64,000 bases of DNA from Limosilactobacillus coleohominis 101-4-CHN (GCF_000161935.1 NZ_GG698803.1:144888-208887); one strand, 5' to 3'. Shown: positions 50,529-60,815, counted from the stretch's first letter. Numbers and translations are program-made. The notes: generated by a model not told the origin, from the letters alone.

Positions 50529-51392
50529 ATGGCCGTGAAGCAGCGTCGAGAAATTTTGGAAACTATCAAAAGAATTTGGATCGCCTTGGTTTATGGGGTC
50601 ATGTCAGCAGTTGGTATCAATATGTTTTTAATGCATGCGAATTCTTATTCATCTGGTCTGCTGGGATTATCGCAGTTGCTGCAAACGGTCTTCATGCTGT
50701 TCCATATTCACGTGAGCATGAGTTTTTTAATGGCAATCTTTAATATTCCGCTGTTTATTTTTGCTTGGCGAGTATTTGGCATCCGGTATATTCTTTTCTC
50801 TGGATTAGCAGTCTTAGCAAACATTATCTTTTTAGCGGTTATTCCAAAAGTATCTCTAGTAACTGAGCCGTTAACCAATACATTGGTGGGGGCATCACTA
50901 ATTGGAATGAGCGTTGGATGGTGTTTTAATAATGGATTTACAACTGGTGGTGTTGATATTCTCGTTACCTATTGTCAAAAAAGGTTTCACCAAAATGTTG
51001 GAGTGTTTGCTAATATTATTAACGGTTTTATTTTGTTGGGAGCAGTAATCTTTTTTGGCCCTGGACGGATTGTTTATAGTTTAATTGGAATGCTAGTTAC
51101 CAATGGTTTGATGGATTACATGTATGTTTCTCAAACGGACGTTAGTGTAACAATTTATACTAAACATGCAGAGAAGTTGATTCGGCCCTTGCAAGGATTT
51201 GCTCACGGTGCAACTCTGCTTCACGGAATTGGTACCTATACGGGTGAGCCGACGGATATTATCTTAGTCGTCACACCACGCGGTCAATTAGCATTTATCA
51301 AAAAGCTGGTGAAGTCGCTAGATCCAGAGGGCTTTATCAGTATTCAACGATCGGATGTGGAATTAGGTAAGTATCGTCATTATTCTATGTAA
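50529..51392 (+). CDS. YitT family membrane protein
   Basis: A 287-residue protein with about five to six membrane segments (DUF161 type; YSSGLLGLSQLLQ, NNGFTTGGVDILVTY) and a C-terminal cytoplasmic DUF2179 domain (VSVTIYTKHAEKLIRPL). YitT proteins are unassigned membrane proteins, possibly transporters. GAGGG favours the ATG at 50529 over a GTG at 50511. Confidence 0.87.
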   Translation: MAVKQRREILETIKRIWIALVYGVMSAVGINMFLMHANSYSSGLLGLSQLLQTVFMLFHIHVSMSFLMAIFNIPLFIFAWRVFGIRYILFSGLAVLANIIFLAVIPKVSLVTEPLTNTLVGASLIGMSVGWCFNNGFTTGGVDILVTYCQKRFHQNVGVFANIINGFILLGAVIFFGPGRIVYSLIGMLVTNGLMDYMYVSQTDVSVTIYTKHAEKLIRPLQGFAHGATLLHGIGTYTGEPTDIILVVTPRGQLAFIKKLVKSLDPEGFISIQRSDVELGKYRHYSM

Positions 51393-51489
51393 AAAAGCCG
51401 TAGTAGAAGGACTATTAAATAAGTGCCCCACAATCGTTAGATTTCTTGTCTAACGATTGTGGGGCACTTCACTTCTCTACGGCTTTTTT
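51391..51489. terminator. Nested bidirectional terminator, yitT and glutamine synthetase
   Basis: An outer stem (AAAAAAGCCGTAG and CTACGGCTTTTTT, extended by AGAAG/CTTCT) works on both strands. Inside it lies a separate perfect 21-bp hairpin (arms 51421-51441 and 51449-51469, loop TTTCTTG). The yitT stop lies at its left edge. Confidence 0.85.
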
Positions 51490-51493
51490 AAAT

Positions 51494-52819
51494 TTAAGCA
51501 TTAAAGTATTTGTTATGTTCCCAATTGGTGACATTTGTTTTGTAGGCTAACAATTCGTTTTTCTTCGAATTAACAAAGAAATCAACAAAAGTGTTTCCTA
51601 AGGCATTTACTAAGATGTCATCCTTTTCTAGATTATCAATGGCCTGGTCTAGCGACCCTGGTAATTCAGTGATTTGTGCTTCATCTCGCTCAGTTGAATT
51701 CATTTTATAAATGTTTCGTTCGACTGGTGCGGGAGCCACTAATTCGTTTTCAATACCATCGGCACCAGCAGCCAAAATTGCGGCAATGAAGATATAAGGG
51801 TTAGCAGATGGATCACCGGAACGCAGTTCTAGTCGAGCTACCTTTCCCCGACCGGCTGGAATGCGGACTAGTGGAGTTCGATTATCAGTTGCCCACGCGA
51901 TGTATGTTGGTGCTTCATAGCCGGGAACCAATCGTTTATAACTGTTAATGGTCGGGTTAGCAACCGCGGTAAATGCAGGCGCATGCTTTAAAAGGCCAGC
52001 AAGATAATGCAGGGCGGTTGCTGATAATCCTTTTGTTCCTTTTGGATCATCAAAAGCGTTTGTGCTGCCCTTGAATAGTGATTGGTTTAAGTGCATTCCA
52101 GAACCATTGATTCCAGTAATTGGCTTTGGCATGAAGGTAGCAGCCAGACCATGTTTTTTAGCGATTTCGCGAACTACTAGTTTGAAGTATTGAATCTTGT
52201 CTGCGGTATGCAATGCATCATCAAAGCGAAAGTCAATTTCGTGTTGTCCAGCAGCAGCTTCGTGGTGAGAAGCTTCGATAGAAAATCCCATTGCCATTAA
52301 AACGTTTGTGATGTCCCGTCGACATGCTTCGCCTTCGTCTTTTGGTTCCGTGTCAAAGTAGAATGCGTCATCATTAACGGTCATGGTTGGACGACCGTTT
52401 TCATCCCGCTTAAATAAGAAGAATTCTGGTTCAGCACCGATGTTTAAAGTGTCAAAGCCCATCTTGTTAACTTCAGCCAGATTCTTTTTCAGGATACCAC
52501 GTGGATCACCAGCATAAGGGGTGCCATCAACATTGTAAACGTCACAAATGAGAGCGGCAGTTTTATCAACACCTTCTGTCCATGGGTAAATTACAAACGT
52601 TGAAGGATCTGGATATAGATACATGTCAGCGTGTTCGATGGGTAAGAAACCGTCAATGGATGAACCATCGATTTTAATTTTGTTATTTAAGGCATCATCT
52701 AAAAGTGTAATTGGAATTTCAATATTTTTAAAAGCGCCATTGACGTCGGAAAAGCTCATCCGAAGGTAGCGTACATCTTCATCCTTAGCGATCTTTTTTA
52801 CATCATTTGCTGTTAACAT
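51494..52819 (-). CDS. glnA: Glutamine synthetase type I, copy 1 (downstream paralogue)
   Basis: A 441-residue GS-I enzyme that makes glutamine from glutamate, ammonia and ATP. Family motifs are present: DGSSIDGF, the metal Glu of GAEPEFFLF, HHEAAAGQHEIDF, the substrate loop NGSGMHLN, and the ATP region KRLVPGYEAPTYIAW. The short GS-I alpha form lacks the adenylylation region. At the place of B. subtilis Arg62, which is needed for feedback inhibition, there is Pro60 (GFLPIEHADM). A second, clearly diverged GS gene lies 285 bases upstream on the same strand. GGGAG precedes the start. Confidence 0.92.
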   Translation of the reverse strand: MLTANDVKKIAKDEDVRYLRMSFSDVNGAFKNIEIPITLLDDALNNKIKIDGSSIDGFLPIEHADMYLYPDPSTFVIYPWTEGVDKTAALICDVYNVDGTPYAGDPRGILKKNLAEVNKMGFDTLNIGAEPEFFLFKRDENGRPTMTVNDDAFYFDTEPKDEGEACRRDITNVLMAMGFSIEASHHEAAAGQHEIDFRFDDALHTADKIQYFKLVVREIAKKHGLAATFMPKPITGINGSGMHLNQSLFKGSTNAFDDPKGTKGLSATALHYLAGLLKHAPAFTAVANPTINSYKRLVPGYEAPTYIAWATDNRTPLVRIPAGRGKVARLELRSGDPSANPYIFIAAILAAGADGIENELVAPAPVERNIYKMNSTERDEAQITELPGSLDQAIDNLEKDDILVNALGNTFVDFFVNSKKNELLAYKTNVTNWEHNKYFNA

Positions 52820-52994
52820 AGTTTAATCTCCCTTATGCTTAAATTGGTCTAACAAAAAGTATGGTGCAATACTAATACGAAATTCTGCGACTGTGAATAG
52901 ATGTGAAGAAAGCAAGTAAATCTTAAAGTGAAAGCGGTCTACCTAATTAAGATAATAATTTATCCACGGGAATGGGGTTAATTAAATAAAGAAC

Positions 52995-53034
52995 GAAAAA
53001 ACCAGCAAGGCGGAGATTGGAACCTTGCTGGTTT
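52995..53034 (-). terminator. Terminator after the upstream glutamine synthetase gene
   Basis: On the minus strand AAACCAGCAAGG and CCTTGCTGGTTT pair around a 12-base loop and end in a T-run. It separates the two GS genes, so the downstream one probably has its own promoter in the remaining 175 bases; I see no clear -35/-10 there. Confidence 0.85.
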
Positions 53035-53104
53035 AAAGGAGAAATGTATGATTGTGTAATCAAAACGGATTATTTTGCAGGAGTAAAGAGTTACAATGCG
53101 TTAA

Positions 53105-54430
53105 TTAGTCATCAAAATATTGCTTGTGTTCCCAATCAGTAACGTTGGTTCTGTAATCGTTAATTTCCTGTTGCTTGAGGGCTGTAAATTTATTAACGAA
53201 GTAGCTACCTAAGGCGTTCTTAATAACCTCATCATCATTCAAATCTTTAATTACTTCACTAAGGGAACCAGGTAGTTCGGTGATGTTAGCATCTTTCCGT
53301 TCTTGAGCGGTCATCTTGTAGATGTTTCGTTCAACAGGGTCAGGTGCCATAATCTTGTTATTGATTCCATCAATCCCAGCAGCCAGTGCAGCAGCAATTG
53401 CAATGTATGGGTTGGCCGTTGGATCACCAGAGCGTAGTTCTAGCCGGGTCAATTTACCCCGTCCAGCTGGTACCCGCACTAGTGGAGTCCGGTTAGATGT
53501 CGACCAAGCAACGTATGTTGGTGCTTCATAGCCAGGAACGAGTCGTTTGAAACTATTGATCGTTGGGTTAGCAACGGCGGTAATCACCTTAGCGTGGGCC
53601 AATACACCACCTAAGAAGTACAATGCTGTTTCGGAGAGTCCCTTCAAGCCATCTGGATCGTCAAACATATTTTGACCATTTTTGAATAACGACATGTTGA
53701 GGTGCATTCCGGATCCATTAATCCCGGTAATTGGCTTTGGCATGAAGGTTGCGCAGAGGCCAAAGTCTTGAGCAATTCGCCGAATTGTGAGCTTGAAGTA
53801 TTGAACGTTATCTGCGGTGTAAAGGGCTTTATCATATTTAAAGTCAATTTCATGTTGTCCAGCCGCAGCTTCGTGGTGATCAGCTTCAACTTCAAATCCC
53901 ATCTGGGTTAACGTATTCGCGGTTTCACGCCGGCAGGCTTCACCCAAGTCCTTTGGTTCAAGGTCAAAGTAGAAACCATCATCGTTAACTTTCATGGTTG
54001 GATTACCATTTTCATCTGCCTTAAACAGGAAGTATTCTGGCTCTGCCCCAATGTCGAAGGTGTCGAAGCCCAGTTCTTTAACGGCATCGAGTTCCCGCCG
54101 CAGGATGCTCCGTGGGTCGCCAATAAACGGGGTGCCGTCAACATTATGAACGTCACAGATCATGGATGCAGTCTTATTTTTATCGGCAACCCAAGGATAG
54201 ATTTTCCAGGTATTGGTATCTGGGTAGAGGTACATATCCGCATCTTCAATCGGCAAGAACCCTTTGATAGAAGAACCATCAATTTTAATCTTGTTATTTA
54301 GAGCATCATCTAGAAGTGCAATTGGGATTTCAATGTTTTTCAGTGCTCCTAAAGCGTCTGAAAAGGTCATCCGTAAGTAACGAACATTTTCTTCTTTAGC
54401 GAGTTTCCGAACGTCATCAGCTGTAATCAT
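53105..54430 (-). CDS. glnA: Glutamine synthetase type I, copy 2 (upstream paralogue)
   Basis: A 441-residue GS-I with the same length and motifs as its neighbour (DGSSIKGF, GAEPEYFLF, HHEAAAGQHEIDF, NGSGMHLN, PGYEAPTYVAW). It also carries Pro at the position of B. subtilis Arg62 (GFLPIEDADM). It follows an amino-acid permease gene by 22 bases and ends at a terminator, so permease and GS form one operon. Which of the two GS copies supplies the cell with glutamine is unknown. Confidence 0.92.
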   Translation of the reverse strand: MITADDVRKLAKEENVRYLRMTFSDALGALKNIEIPIALLDDALNNKIKIDGSSIKGFLPIEDADMYLYPDTNTWKIYPWVADKNKTASMICDVHNVDGTPFIGDPRSILRRELDAVKELGFDTFDIGAEPEYFLFKADENGNPTMKVNDDGFYFDLEPKDLGEACRRETANTLTQMGFEVEADHHEAAAGQHEIDFKYDKALYTADNVQYFKLTIRRIAQDFGLCATFMPKPITGINGSGMHLNMSLFKNGQNMFDDPDGLKGLSETALYFLGGVLAHAKVITAVANPTINSFKRLVPGYEAPTYVAWSTSNRTPLVRVPAGRGKLTRLELRSGDPTANPYIAIAAALAAGIDGINNKIMAPDPVERNIYKMTAQERKDANITELPGSLSEVIKDLNDDEVIKNALGSYFVNKFTALKQQEINDYRTNVTDWEHKQYFDD

Positions 54431-54452
54431 AATAAGTTACCTCCCCAATTAA

Positions 54453-55979
54453 TTACTTATTTTCTTGAGTGAGCGTTTTATCTTCTTCCTTCAGATACTG
54501 AGCGACTTCTTTACTCCACTTATCGTGATAGCGGTACATAATCAATGGTAAAATTCCAACGATTACGACCATAATTACGAGAGTAATCACATAGGTAGAA
54601 CGAAGATGGGCAGGAGTGCCTTCGGCGGGGATGAAGGTAATGAAGAAGGCCATTAAAGTAATGACAAAGCCAATTACTGCAACCACAATACTAAAAGTCC
54701 GACTATTACTCATTCGGTAAGTTCGATGCAGGTTTTCGTATTTATTCTTTAAAACAATGTACGCAACAATCATCATTAGGTAAACCATCAGATATTGTGC
54801 AGTGGTTGCGGCCATTGAAACATTAAAGGCAAAATCTGCATTTTCACCACTATCGAAAGTAATCATTAATGCAGTAATGGTAACTACAATTGCTTGTAAA
54901 ACCACGATCCGCATTGGAACGCCACGCTTGTTAGGTTTGGCAAAGTACTTTGGCATGTATCCTTGACGAGCAGCGACAAATAAACCTTGATTGGGCCCGG
55001 CCAACCAATTGCTTAATTCACCAATAATGCCACAGGCGAGTAGAACACCCACGATTTTACCAAGTAAATCACCAGGTAAGCCAATTGATGAAAGAAGGTG
55101 TCCATACGTGTAGACAAAGCCAGTACTATTTTGAATATCAGCCTTTGGTACCGTCATTGCGATGGATAGGCTTCCCAAGAGGTCAAAACAAATTGCGGTT
55201 AGCGCTAACCCCAACATTACCTTTGGGTATTGGTTAGGGTGTTCCAAGTTTTTAACATGTGGCGCTTGTGCTTCACCACCACAGAATGCGAGGATGAATG
55301 GAACAAATGCTACCAGGGTGGTGCCATTGAACTTACTTGGAATCACCGTACGCCATGATAGGTGGACGTAAATCGGATTGCCTTGAATCAAATAAGTGAT
55401 AAAGACAATGATTAGGAGAATAACTGGGGTGGCGATTCCTAAGCCGAAAAGCCATTCGGCGATTTTACCAACCCGTTTTTCACCAAAGTGCTGAATTAAA
55501 ACACATCCCCAAAGAATAATCATCATTAAACCAAAACGAATTAATGGTTGGGTATTAAACCACGGAGTGTTAAATGCAATTGAAAATGCGCCAATTACAA
55601 AGTACATCATGGTGTCCATTCCGACAGTGATGTGAATCCATTGGTAGAACATTGCAGTCCAACCGGATTTTTCGCCAAGGGTTCCTTTGACCCAGGTAAA
55701 AATACCACCATCACCCCAACCGTCAATTGAAGCCATTTCCCCAGTTTCTTGAGTAATTGGTAAGAACCAGAGGATGCCGGCAATAAGTAGCCAGAATAAT
55801 GAGGTTGCGCCGGCTTTGCCAAATGGGGCGAATTCGTCAACTGAGATCACAACAGAACATGACATGGCAAAGAGTTTGAGACCAGTTAACTGGTTATATT
55901 GTCTTGTACTATTATCTAATGTTTTGTCGTGGCTGAAATGCGGTCCACTATGCGGACCAATAGCTGGAACATCAGCCAT
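54453..55979 (-). CDS. Amino acid permease, glutamate:GABA antiporter-like APC
   Basis: A 508-residue APC-superfamily transporter with about 12-13 membrane segments. The start TGLKLFAMSCSVVISVDEFAPFGKAGATSLFWLL and EMASIDGWGDGGIFTWVKGTLGEKSG are like the glutamate/GABA and related antiporters. Being cotranscribed with glutamine synthetase suggests that glutamate or glutamine is carried. No glutaminase or glutamate decarboxylase gene is beside it. GGGAG fits the ATG at 55979; a GTG at 55988 is also in frame. Confidence 0.85.
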   Translation of the reverse strand: MADVPAIGPHSGPHFSHDKTLDNSTRQYNQLTGLKLFAMSCSVVISVDEFAPFGKAGATSLFWLLIAGILWFLPITQETGEMASIDGWGDGGIFTWVKGTLGEKSGWTAMFYQWIHITVGMDTMMYFVIGAFSIAFNTPWFNTQPLIRFGLMMIILWGCVLIQHFGEKRVGKIAEWLFGLGIATPVILLIIVFITYLIQGNPIYVHLSWRTVIPSKFNGTTLVAFVPFILAFCGGEAQAPHVKNLEHPNQYPKVMLGLALTAICFDLLGSLSIAMTVPKADIQNSTGFVYTYGHLLSSIGLPGDLLGKIVGVLLACGIIGELSNWLAGPNQGLFVAARQGYMPKYFAKPNKRGVPMRIVVLQAIVVTITALMITFDSGENADFAFNVSMAATTAQYLMVYLMMIVAYIVLKNKYENLHRTYRMSNSRTFSIVVAVIGFVITLMAFFITFIPAEGTPAHLRSTYVITLVIMVVIVGILPLIMYRYHDKWSKEVAQYLKEEDKTLTQENK

Positions 55980-56006
55980 TATCACCATCTCCCACGAGAA
56001 TTAAAC

Positions 56007-56118
56007 ACTAATGGTTTTCCCATTAGTAAAGGTGAAAACAAATCTTTTACTGTCTAAATCAAAACTGTCTTGAAAGGACCTTTCACCTTCAATTATTGAC
56101 AAAAAACGCTAAATGTCA
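56007..56118 (-). promoter_or_regulatory. Structured leader and operator-like repeat before the permease-glnA operon
   Basis: Three elements lie before the permease start. ACTAATGG/CCATTAGT form a perfect 8-bp hairpin (56007-56027). AAGGTGAAA (56029-56037) pairs with TTTCACCTT (56081-56089). TGACA and TGTCA (56097-56118) are inverted repeats 12 bases apart next to a minus-strand -10-like TATAGT. The function is not known. Confidence 0.45.
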
Positions 56119-56563
56119 CTATACATAATATGAAATATATCCAAAAACCTAAATTTTTTCAAGCTGTAATGTCTAATATCTTAATTTTGTTAAGAAATAT
56201 TGGCAGTGAACGAAGAAAAATAAAATACCATTAATTAGTCAAGATGGTAGATATTTCTACTTATAAAGCCAATGTAATCGGTTACTTTCAATGAGTTCTA
56301 CGTTTTTGTAGAAAATTAAATTGAATGTTATATGTAAAAATAGCTTTACAAAAAAAGAAAAGTGTAAATTCAAAAAGAAATGACCATTTCTGCTTTATTA
56401 AAGTAAGTGAAAATGGTAACAAAAATTATTAATTTTGGTTTTAACGCTGCAGCCAATCGTAGACTGATGTCATAGACGATTTTTAACTAATGGTCCATAA
56501 TAATTTACAAAGAATGTTCAATATTTCACTTTATTTTTGCTGAAATTCTGCTATGATAATAGA
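56119..56563. other. AT-rich intergenic region between the permease and alcohol dehydrogenase genes
   Basis: About 445 bases without a gene. No ORF with a ribosome binding site was found. It is rich in A and T and holds promoter-like sequence for both divergent genes, including TATGATAAT at 56552-56560 for adhP. Nothing else was recognised. Confidence 0.6.
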
Positions 56564-56577
56564 CGTAAACGATTTCA
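56564..56577. promoter_or_regulatory. cre (CcpA) site before adhP
   Basis: CGTAAACGATTTCA matches the cre consensus with one mismatch. It lies just downstream of the -10 (TATGATAAT), where CcpA binding would block the promoter. Confidence 0.62.
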
Positions 56578-56604
56578 AGCAAGAAAAAAGGAGATTTTTG
56601 CACT

Positions 56605-57630
56605 ATGAAAGCTGCTGTTATTAATGATCCAGTAGACGGTTACGTTACTGTTAAAGATGTTCAATTGCGTGATTTGAAGCCTGGCGAAGCATTAGTCGAC
56701 ATGGAATACTGTGGACTTTGTCACACTGATCTTCACTGTGCTGCCGGTGACTTCGGTAAGAAGCCTGGTCGGATTATTGGACACGAAGGGGTCGGCCGTG
56801 TATCAAAGGTTGCTCCTGGTGTTACAAGCCTTAAAGTTGGCGATCGGGTTTCAATCGCTTGGTTCTTCAAGGGCTGTGGTCATTGTGAATATTGTTTGAC
56901 TGGTCGTGAAACTCTTTGCCGGAACGTTTTGAACGCTGGTTACACGGCTGATGGTGCAATGGCTGAACAATGTATTGTTCCTGCTGATTACGCTGTTAAG
57001 GTTCCAGAAGGACTTGATCCAGTTGAAGCTACTTCATTAACTTGTGCTGGTGTTACGATGTACAAGGCTTTGAAAGTTGCTGACATTAAGCCTGGCCAAT
57101 GGGTATCAATTGTTGGTGCCGGTGGTTTAGGTAACCTCGGGATTAAATTTGCCCACAATGTTTTTGGCGCACATGTAATTGCCGTTGATGGTAATCCTGA
57201 CAAGTTGAAGGCTGCTAAAGAAAATGGTGCTGAAATCTGCATTAACCGTCATGACAATAATGTTGACGAACAAATTCAAGAAAAGGTTGGCGGGGTTCAC
57301 GCAGCGGTTGTTACTGCTGTTACCACGGCTGCTTTTGACCAAGCAGTTAACTCACTTCGTCCAGATGGTAAGTTAGTTGCTGTTGCCCTTCCACAAGGTG
57401 ATATGAAACTAAATATTGCTAAGACTGTTCTTGATGGAATCATCGTTGCTGGTTCATTGGTTGGTACTCGCCAAGACTTAGCTGAATGTTTCCAATTTGG
57501 TGCCGAAGGTAAGGTTCACCCAATTGTTAAGACTCGGAAGCTTTCAGAAATTAACGATATGATCCAAGAATTGAAGGATAATAAAGTTGTTGGTCGGAAC
57601 GTTGTTGACTTTGTTCACAACAAGGACTAA
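56605..57630 (+). CDS. adhP: Zinc-dependent alcohol dehydrogenase AdhP
   Basis: A 341-residue MDR-family dehydrogenase that reduces aldehydes or oxidises primary alcohols with NAD(H). Catalytic zinc ligands are in [11 protein letters not shown] and GHEGVGRV; the structural zinc Cys set is [16 protein letters not shown]. The Rossmann motif is [10 protein letters not shown]. In a heterofermentative lactobacillus it would contribute to ethanol formation. AAGGAG precedes the ATG. It has its own promoter with a cre site, and a terminator follows. Confidence 0.92.
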   Translation: MKAAVINDPVDGYVTVKDVQLRDLKPGEALVDMEYCGLCHTDLHCAAGDFGKKPGRIIGHEGVGRVSKVAPGVTSLKVGDRVSIAWFFKGCGHCEYCLTGRETLCRNVLNAGYTADGAMAEQCIVPADYAVKVPEGLDPVEATSLTCAGVTMYKALKVADIKPGQWVSIVGAGGLGNLGIKFAHNVFGAHVIAVDGNPDKLKAAKENGAEICINRHDNNVDEQIQEKVGGVHAAVVTAVTTAAFDQAVNSLRPDGKLVAVALPQGDMKLNIAKTVLDGIIVAGSLVGTRQDLAECFQFGAEGKVHPIVKTRKLSEINDMIQELKDNKVVGRNVVDFVHNKD

Positions 57631-57644
57631 TATTTAAACAATTT

Positions 57645-57681
57645 AAAAACAGTTCGCAATGTTAGGTTGCGGGCTGTTTTT
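57645..57681 (+). terminator. Terminator after adhP
   Basis: AACAGTTCGCAA pairs with TTGCGGGCTGTT with G-T pairs around a 7-base loop; a T-run follows. Confidence 0.85.
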
Positions 57682-57765
57682 GTTGTCTTAAATATGACTC
57701 AATGGTGAATTTGAATTGCTCTTTCATTGAAAAAGCTGTGTCTGTTATAATGTTATTAAGATTAA

Positions 57766-57782
57766 GGTCAATATTAGTCAGA
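57766..57782 (+). promoter_or_regulatory. CtsR operator before ctsR
   Basis: GGTCAATATTAGTCAGA resembles the CtsR heptad repeat GGTCAAANANRGTCAAA. It lies 15 bases after a -10 TATAAT (57746-57751), so CtsR would repress its own operon; heat stress relieves this. Confidence 0.65.
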
Positions 57783-57797
57783 GATGGGGATGAGAAA

Positions 57798-58265
57798 ATG
57801 GAAGAGAAAAGTATCTCAGATATTATTGAGAAGTATTTAAAATCGATTTTAGCAGATGACGAAAAAGTAGAAATTCGCCGTGCTGAGATTGCTAATCATT
57901 TTGACGTTGTTCCATCGCAGATTAATTACGTCATCAAAACACGCTTCACATTGCAAAATGGTTATTTAGTGCAAAGCAAGCGGGGTGGCGGTGGTTATAT
58001 CCGGATTGAACGGGTTAATCTGATTGATGATGTTGATGTACTAGATATGCTCATCAATACAATTGGCCAATCGCTAACGGAAAATGATGCGTTTACGATT
58101 GTTCAAACGTTATATGCAGAAAAGGTGATCTCGCAGCGAGAGGGTGATTTGATGTTAGCAGCTCTCTCGAAAGAAACCCTTAGCGTAAGTGCGCGACAAG
58201 ATGCGGATCGACTGCGTGCTCGTGTGTTGGTGGCCTTCTTAAATCGTCTTCGTTATGAAAGTTAA
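57798..58265 (+). CDS. ctsR: Heat-shock repressor CtsR
   Basis: A 155-residue repressor of class III heat-shock genes. The N-terminal winged helix-turn-helix (EIANHFDVVPSQINYVIKTRF) is followed by the Gly-rich loop KRGGGGYIRI that reads the operator, and a C-terminal dimer domain. The frame opens at 57702 but GGGG and family length favour the ATG at 57798. clpC follows 17 bases later, without mcsA and mcsB, as is normal in lactobacilli. Confidence 0.94.
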   Translation: MEEKSISDIIEKYLKSILADDEKVEIRRAEIANHFDVVPSQINYVIKTRFTLQNGYLVQSKRGGGGYIRIERVNLIDDVDVLDMLINTIGQSLTENDAFTIVQTLYAEKVISQREGDLMLAALSKETLSVSARQDADRLRARVLVAFLNRLRYES

Positions 58266-58282
58266 GTGAAAGGAGAACGCTT

Positions 58283-60766
58283 ATGGCAGATTATTTGTAT
58301 ACTCCTAATGCTCAATCCGCTTTGAATATTGCTCAAGAACAAGCACGTTACTTCCAACATCAGGCAGTTGGGACAGAGCATCTCTTACTAGCATTGAGTT
58401 TAGAAAAGAATGGCGTTGCTGCAAATTTATTACGGCAGCTAAATGTTACAACGGATGACCTTCGGGAAGAAATTGAACGTTTTACAGGCTATGGGACGAT
58501 GACTAATATGACTGCCGATAGTTATTTACCATACTCTCCTAAAATGCGGGAGGTGCTTTCGGTAGCAGGTCAGCTGGCTCAACAATTAGGCACTAACCAG
58601 ATTGGCACTGAGCATTTAATGCTAGCCTTGCTCGGTGACAGTAATATTCTGTCTTCGCGGATTTTAAATAGTTTGAACGTGGACGTTCCGCAAGCTCGTC
58701 GGACTCTTCTACGTCGGTTGGGTGTTAACAATGCTAAACAACGGTTTAATAATCGACCAAATGGTTCGCAAAGAAATGGTCACAAGACTCCAACCCTCGA
58801 TAAACTGGCACGAGATTTGACTAAGATTGCCCGTGATGAAGATCCGGACCCAGTGGTAGGCCGTGATCGTGAAATTAAACGGGTCGTACAAATTTTGAGC
58901 CGACGGACTAAAAATAACCCAGTCTTAGTTGGTGAACCAGGTGTCGGTAAGACGGCGATTGTTGAGGGCTTGGCGCAGTTAATCGTTAAAGAAGAAGTTC
59001 CTGCTAATTTAATTGGTAGTCGATTAATGATGTTAGATATGGGGTCATTGGTTGCAGGGACTAAATATCGTGGTGAATTTGAAGATCGTTTAAAGAAAAT
59101 CATTAATGAAATTTACCAGGACGGCAACGTGATCCTGTTTATTGATGAATTACATACACTAGTTGGCGCTGGTGGTGCTGAAGGTGCGATTGATGCTTCT
59201 AATATTTTAAAGCCGGCATTAGCTCGTGGTGAATTGCAGTTAATTGGTGCGACAACGTTAGATGAGTATCAAAAGCACATTGAATCTGATTCAGCACTTG
59301 AACGACGGTTTGCAACTGTGACGGTCGACGAACCGACGAAAGAAGCTTCAGTGGAGATCTTACGGGGAATTCGGCCAAAGTATGAAAAGTATCACCATCT
59401 AAAGATTACTGATCAAGCTTTAGAGGCGGCGGTCTCATTGTCGGATCGGTATATTACTAACCGTTTTCTTCCGGATAAGGCAATTGATTTAATGGATGAG
59501 GCGGCTGCAATGAAACGGATTGATGGTCAAGGACGAAATACCGCGCTTGCCAAGCAAATTCACCAGCTGGATGAGCTGCGTGATCAAAAAGAATTGGCAA
59601 TTGAACAACAGGACTTTGATCAAGCGGCCAAATTGCGACAGCAAGAACTAAAGCTAAAGGATAAGGTTGATCGTGAGAAAGATCGCCGGCAAAAAATGGA
59701 AGCCCAGGATGAGTATTCCCTAGAAATTGATGATAATGACATTGCACAAGTGGTTTCAGAGTGGACTGGGGTGCCATTAACACAATTAAAGAAAAAAGAA
59801 AGTGATCGGCTGGTTCACTTAGAAAAAGGACTTCATCAACGAGTGATTGGCCAAGATGAAGCCGTAACAGCTTTAGCACGGGCGATTCGTCGAGCACGGA
59901 GCGGACTGAAGGATCCGCACCGACCAATAGGCTCATTTATGTTCCTAGGTCCAACTGGTGTTGGTAAGACGGAATTAGCTAAGGCATTGGCAGAAGAAAT
60001 GTTTGGCTCGGAAGACAACATGATTCGCATCGACATGTCAGAATACCAAGAACGGTACAGTGCTAGTCGGTTGGTTGGAGCTGCCCCGGGATATGTGGGT
60101 TATGAAGAAGGTGGCCAATTAACGGAGAAAGTTCGTCAACATCCATATTCTGTCGTGCTGCTGGATGAAGTTGAAAAAGCAAATGTTGATATTTTTAATT
60201 TACTATTGCAAGTGTTAGATGATGGTTTCTTGACTGATTCGAAGGGTCGCAAAGTTGATTTTAGAAATACGATTTTGATTATGACTTCTAATTTAGGAGC
60301 GACCCAACTCCGCGATGAAAAGACAGTCGGCTTTGGTGCTAAGGATCTTCAAGATAACTACGCAGCGATGAAGGCAGCCATTCAAGAACAGCTAAAGTTA
60401 CATTTCCGGCCTGAATTTTTGAACCGGATTGATGAAACGATCGTTTTCCATTCTCTGACAAAGAATGATCTCCATCAAATTGTCAAATTACTATTAAAGG
60501 ATCTGACCCAGCGGGTGGCAGAGCAAAATGTCACATTGAAGTTTACTCCTGCTGCGATCAATCTGATTGCCCAAGATGGTTATAATCCAGAGTATGGTGC
60601 TCGACCATTGCGTCGTTCCATTCAAACTTTAGTGGAAGATCCGCTGAGCTTAGCATTGCTTTCTGGTGAAGTTGAGAATGCCGCAACGGTTACGGTGGGT
60701 GCCCGTCAAGGAAAGCTAACTTTTACTAGCCAAAAGGCCGGTAAAAAACATCCGTTGGCTGTCTAA
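58283..60766 (+). CDS. clpC: ATP-dependent Clp protease ATP-binding subunit ClpC
   Basis: An 827-residue AAA+ unfoldase that works with ClpP. Two N-terminal Clp repeats (residues about 1-140) precede AAA domain 1 ([27 protein letters not shown]), a middle domain with a UVR-like coil ([20 protein letters not shown]) and AAA domain 2 ([25 protein letters not shown]). The size and order are those of ClpC. AAAGGAG precedes the ATG. It is in an operon with ctsR. No clear terminator follows. Confidence 0.95.
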   Translation: MADYLYTPNAQSALNIAQEQARYFQHQAVGTEHLLLALSLEKNGVAANLLRQLNVTTDDLREEIERFTGYGTMTNMTADSYLPYSPKMREVLSVAGQLAQQLGTNQIGTEHLMLALLGDSNILSSRILNSLNVDVPQARRTLLRRLGVNNAKQRFNNRPNGSQRNGHKTPTLDKLARDLTKIARDEDPDPVVGRDREIKRVVQILSRRTKNNPVLVGEPGVGKTAIVEGLAQLIVKEEVPANLIGSRLMMLDMGSLVAGTKYRGEFEDRLKKIINEIYQDGNVILFIDELHTLVGAGGAEGAIDASNILKPALARGELQLIGATTLDEYQKHIESDSALERRFATVTVDEPTKEASVEILRGIRPKYEKYHHLKITDQALEAAVSLSDRYITNRFLPDKAIDLMDEAAAMKRIDGQGRNTALAKQIHQLDELRDQKELAIEQQDFDQAAKLRQQELKLKDKVDREKDRRQKMEAQDEYSLEIDDNDIAQVVSEWTGVPLTQLKKKESDRLVHLEKGLHQRVIGQDEAVTALARAIRRARSGLKDPHRPIGSFMFLGPTGVGKTELAKALAEEMFGSEDNMIRIDMSEYQERYSASRLVGAAPGYVGYEEGGQLTEKVRQHPYSVVLLDEVEKANVDIFNLLLQVLDDGFLTDSKGRKVDFRNTILIMTSNLGATQLRDEKTVGFGAKDLQDNYAAMKAAIQEQLKLHFRPEFLNRIDETIVFHSLTKNDLHQIVKLLLKDLTQRVAEQNVTLKFTPAAINLIAQDGYNPEYGARPLRRSIQTLVEDPLSLALLSGEVENAATVTVGARQGKLTFTSQKAGKKHPLAV

Positions 60767-60815
60767 TGATGAAGAACAGTAGATTTGATTAGGAAATAAA
60801 GTTCGCGAAAATTCA

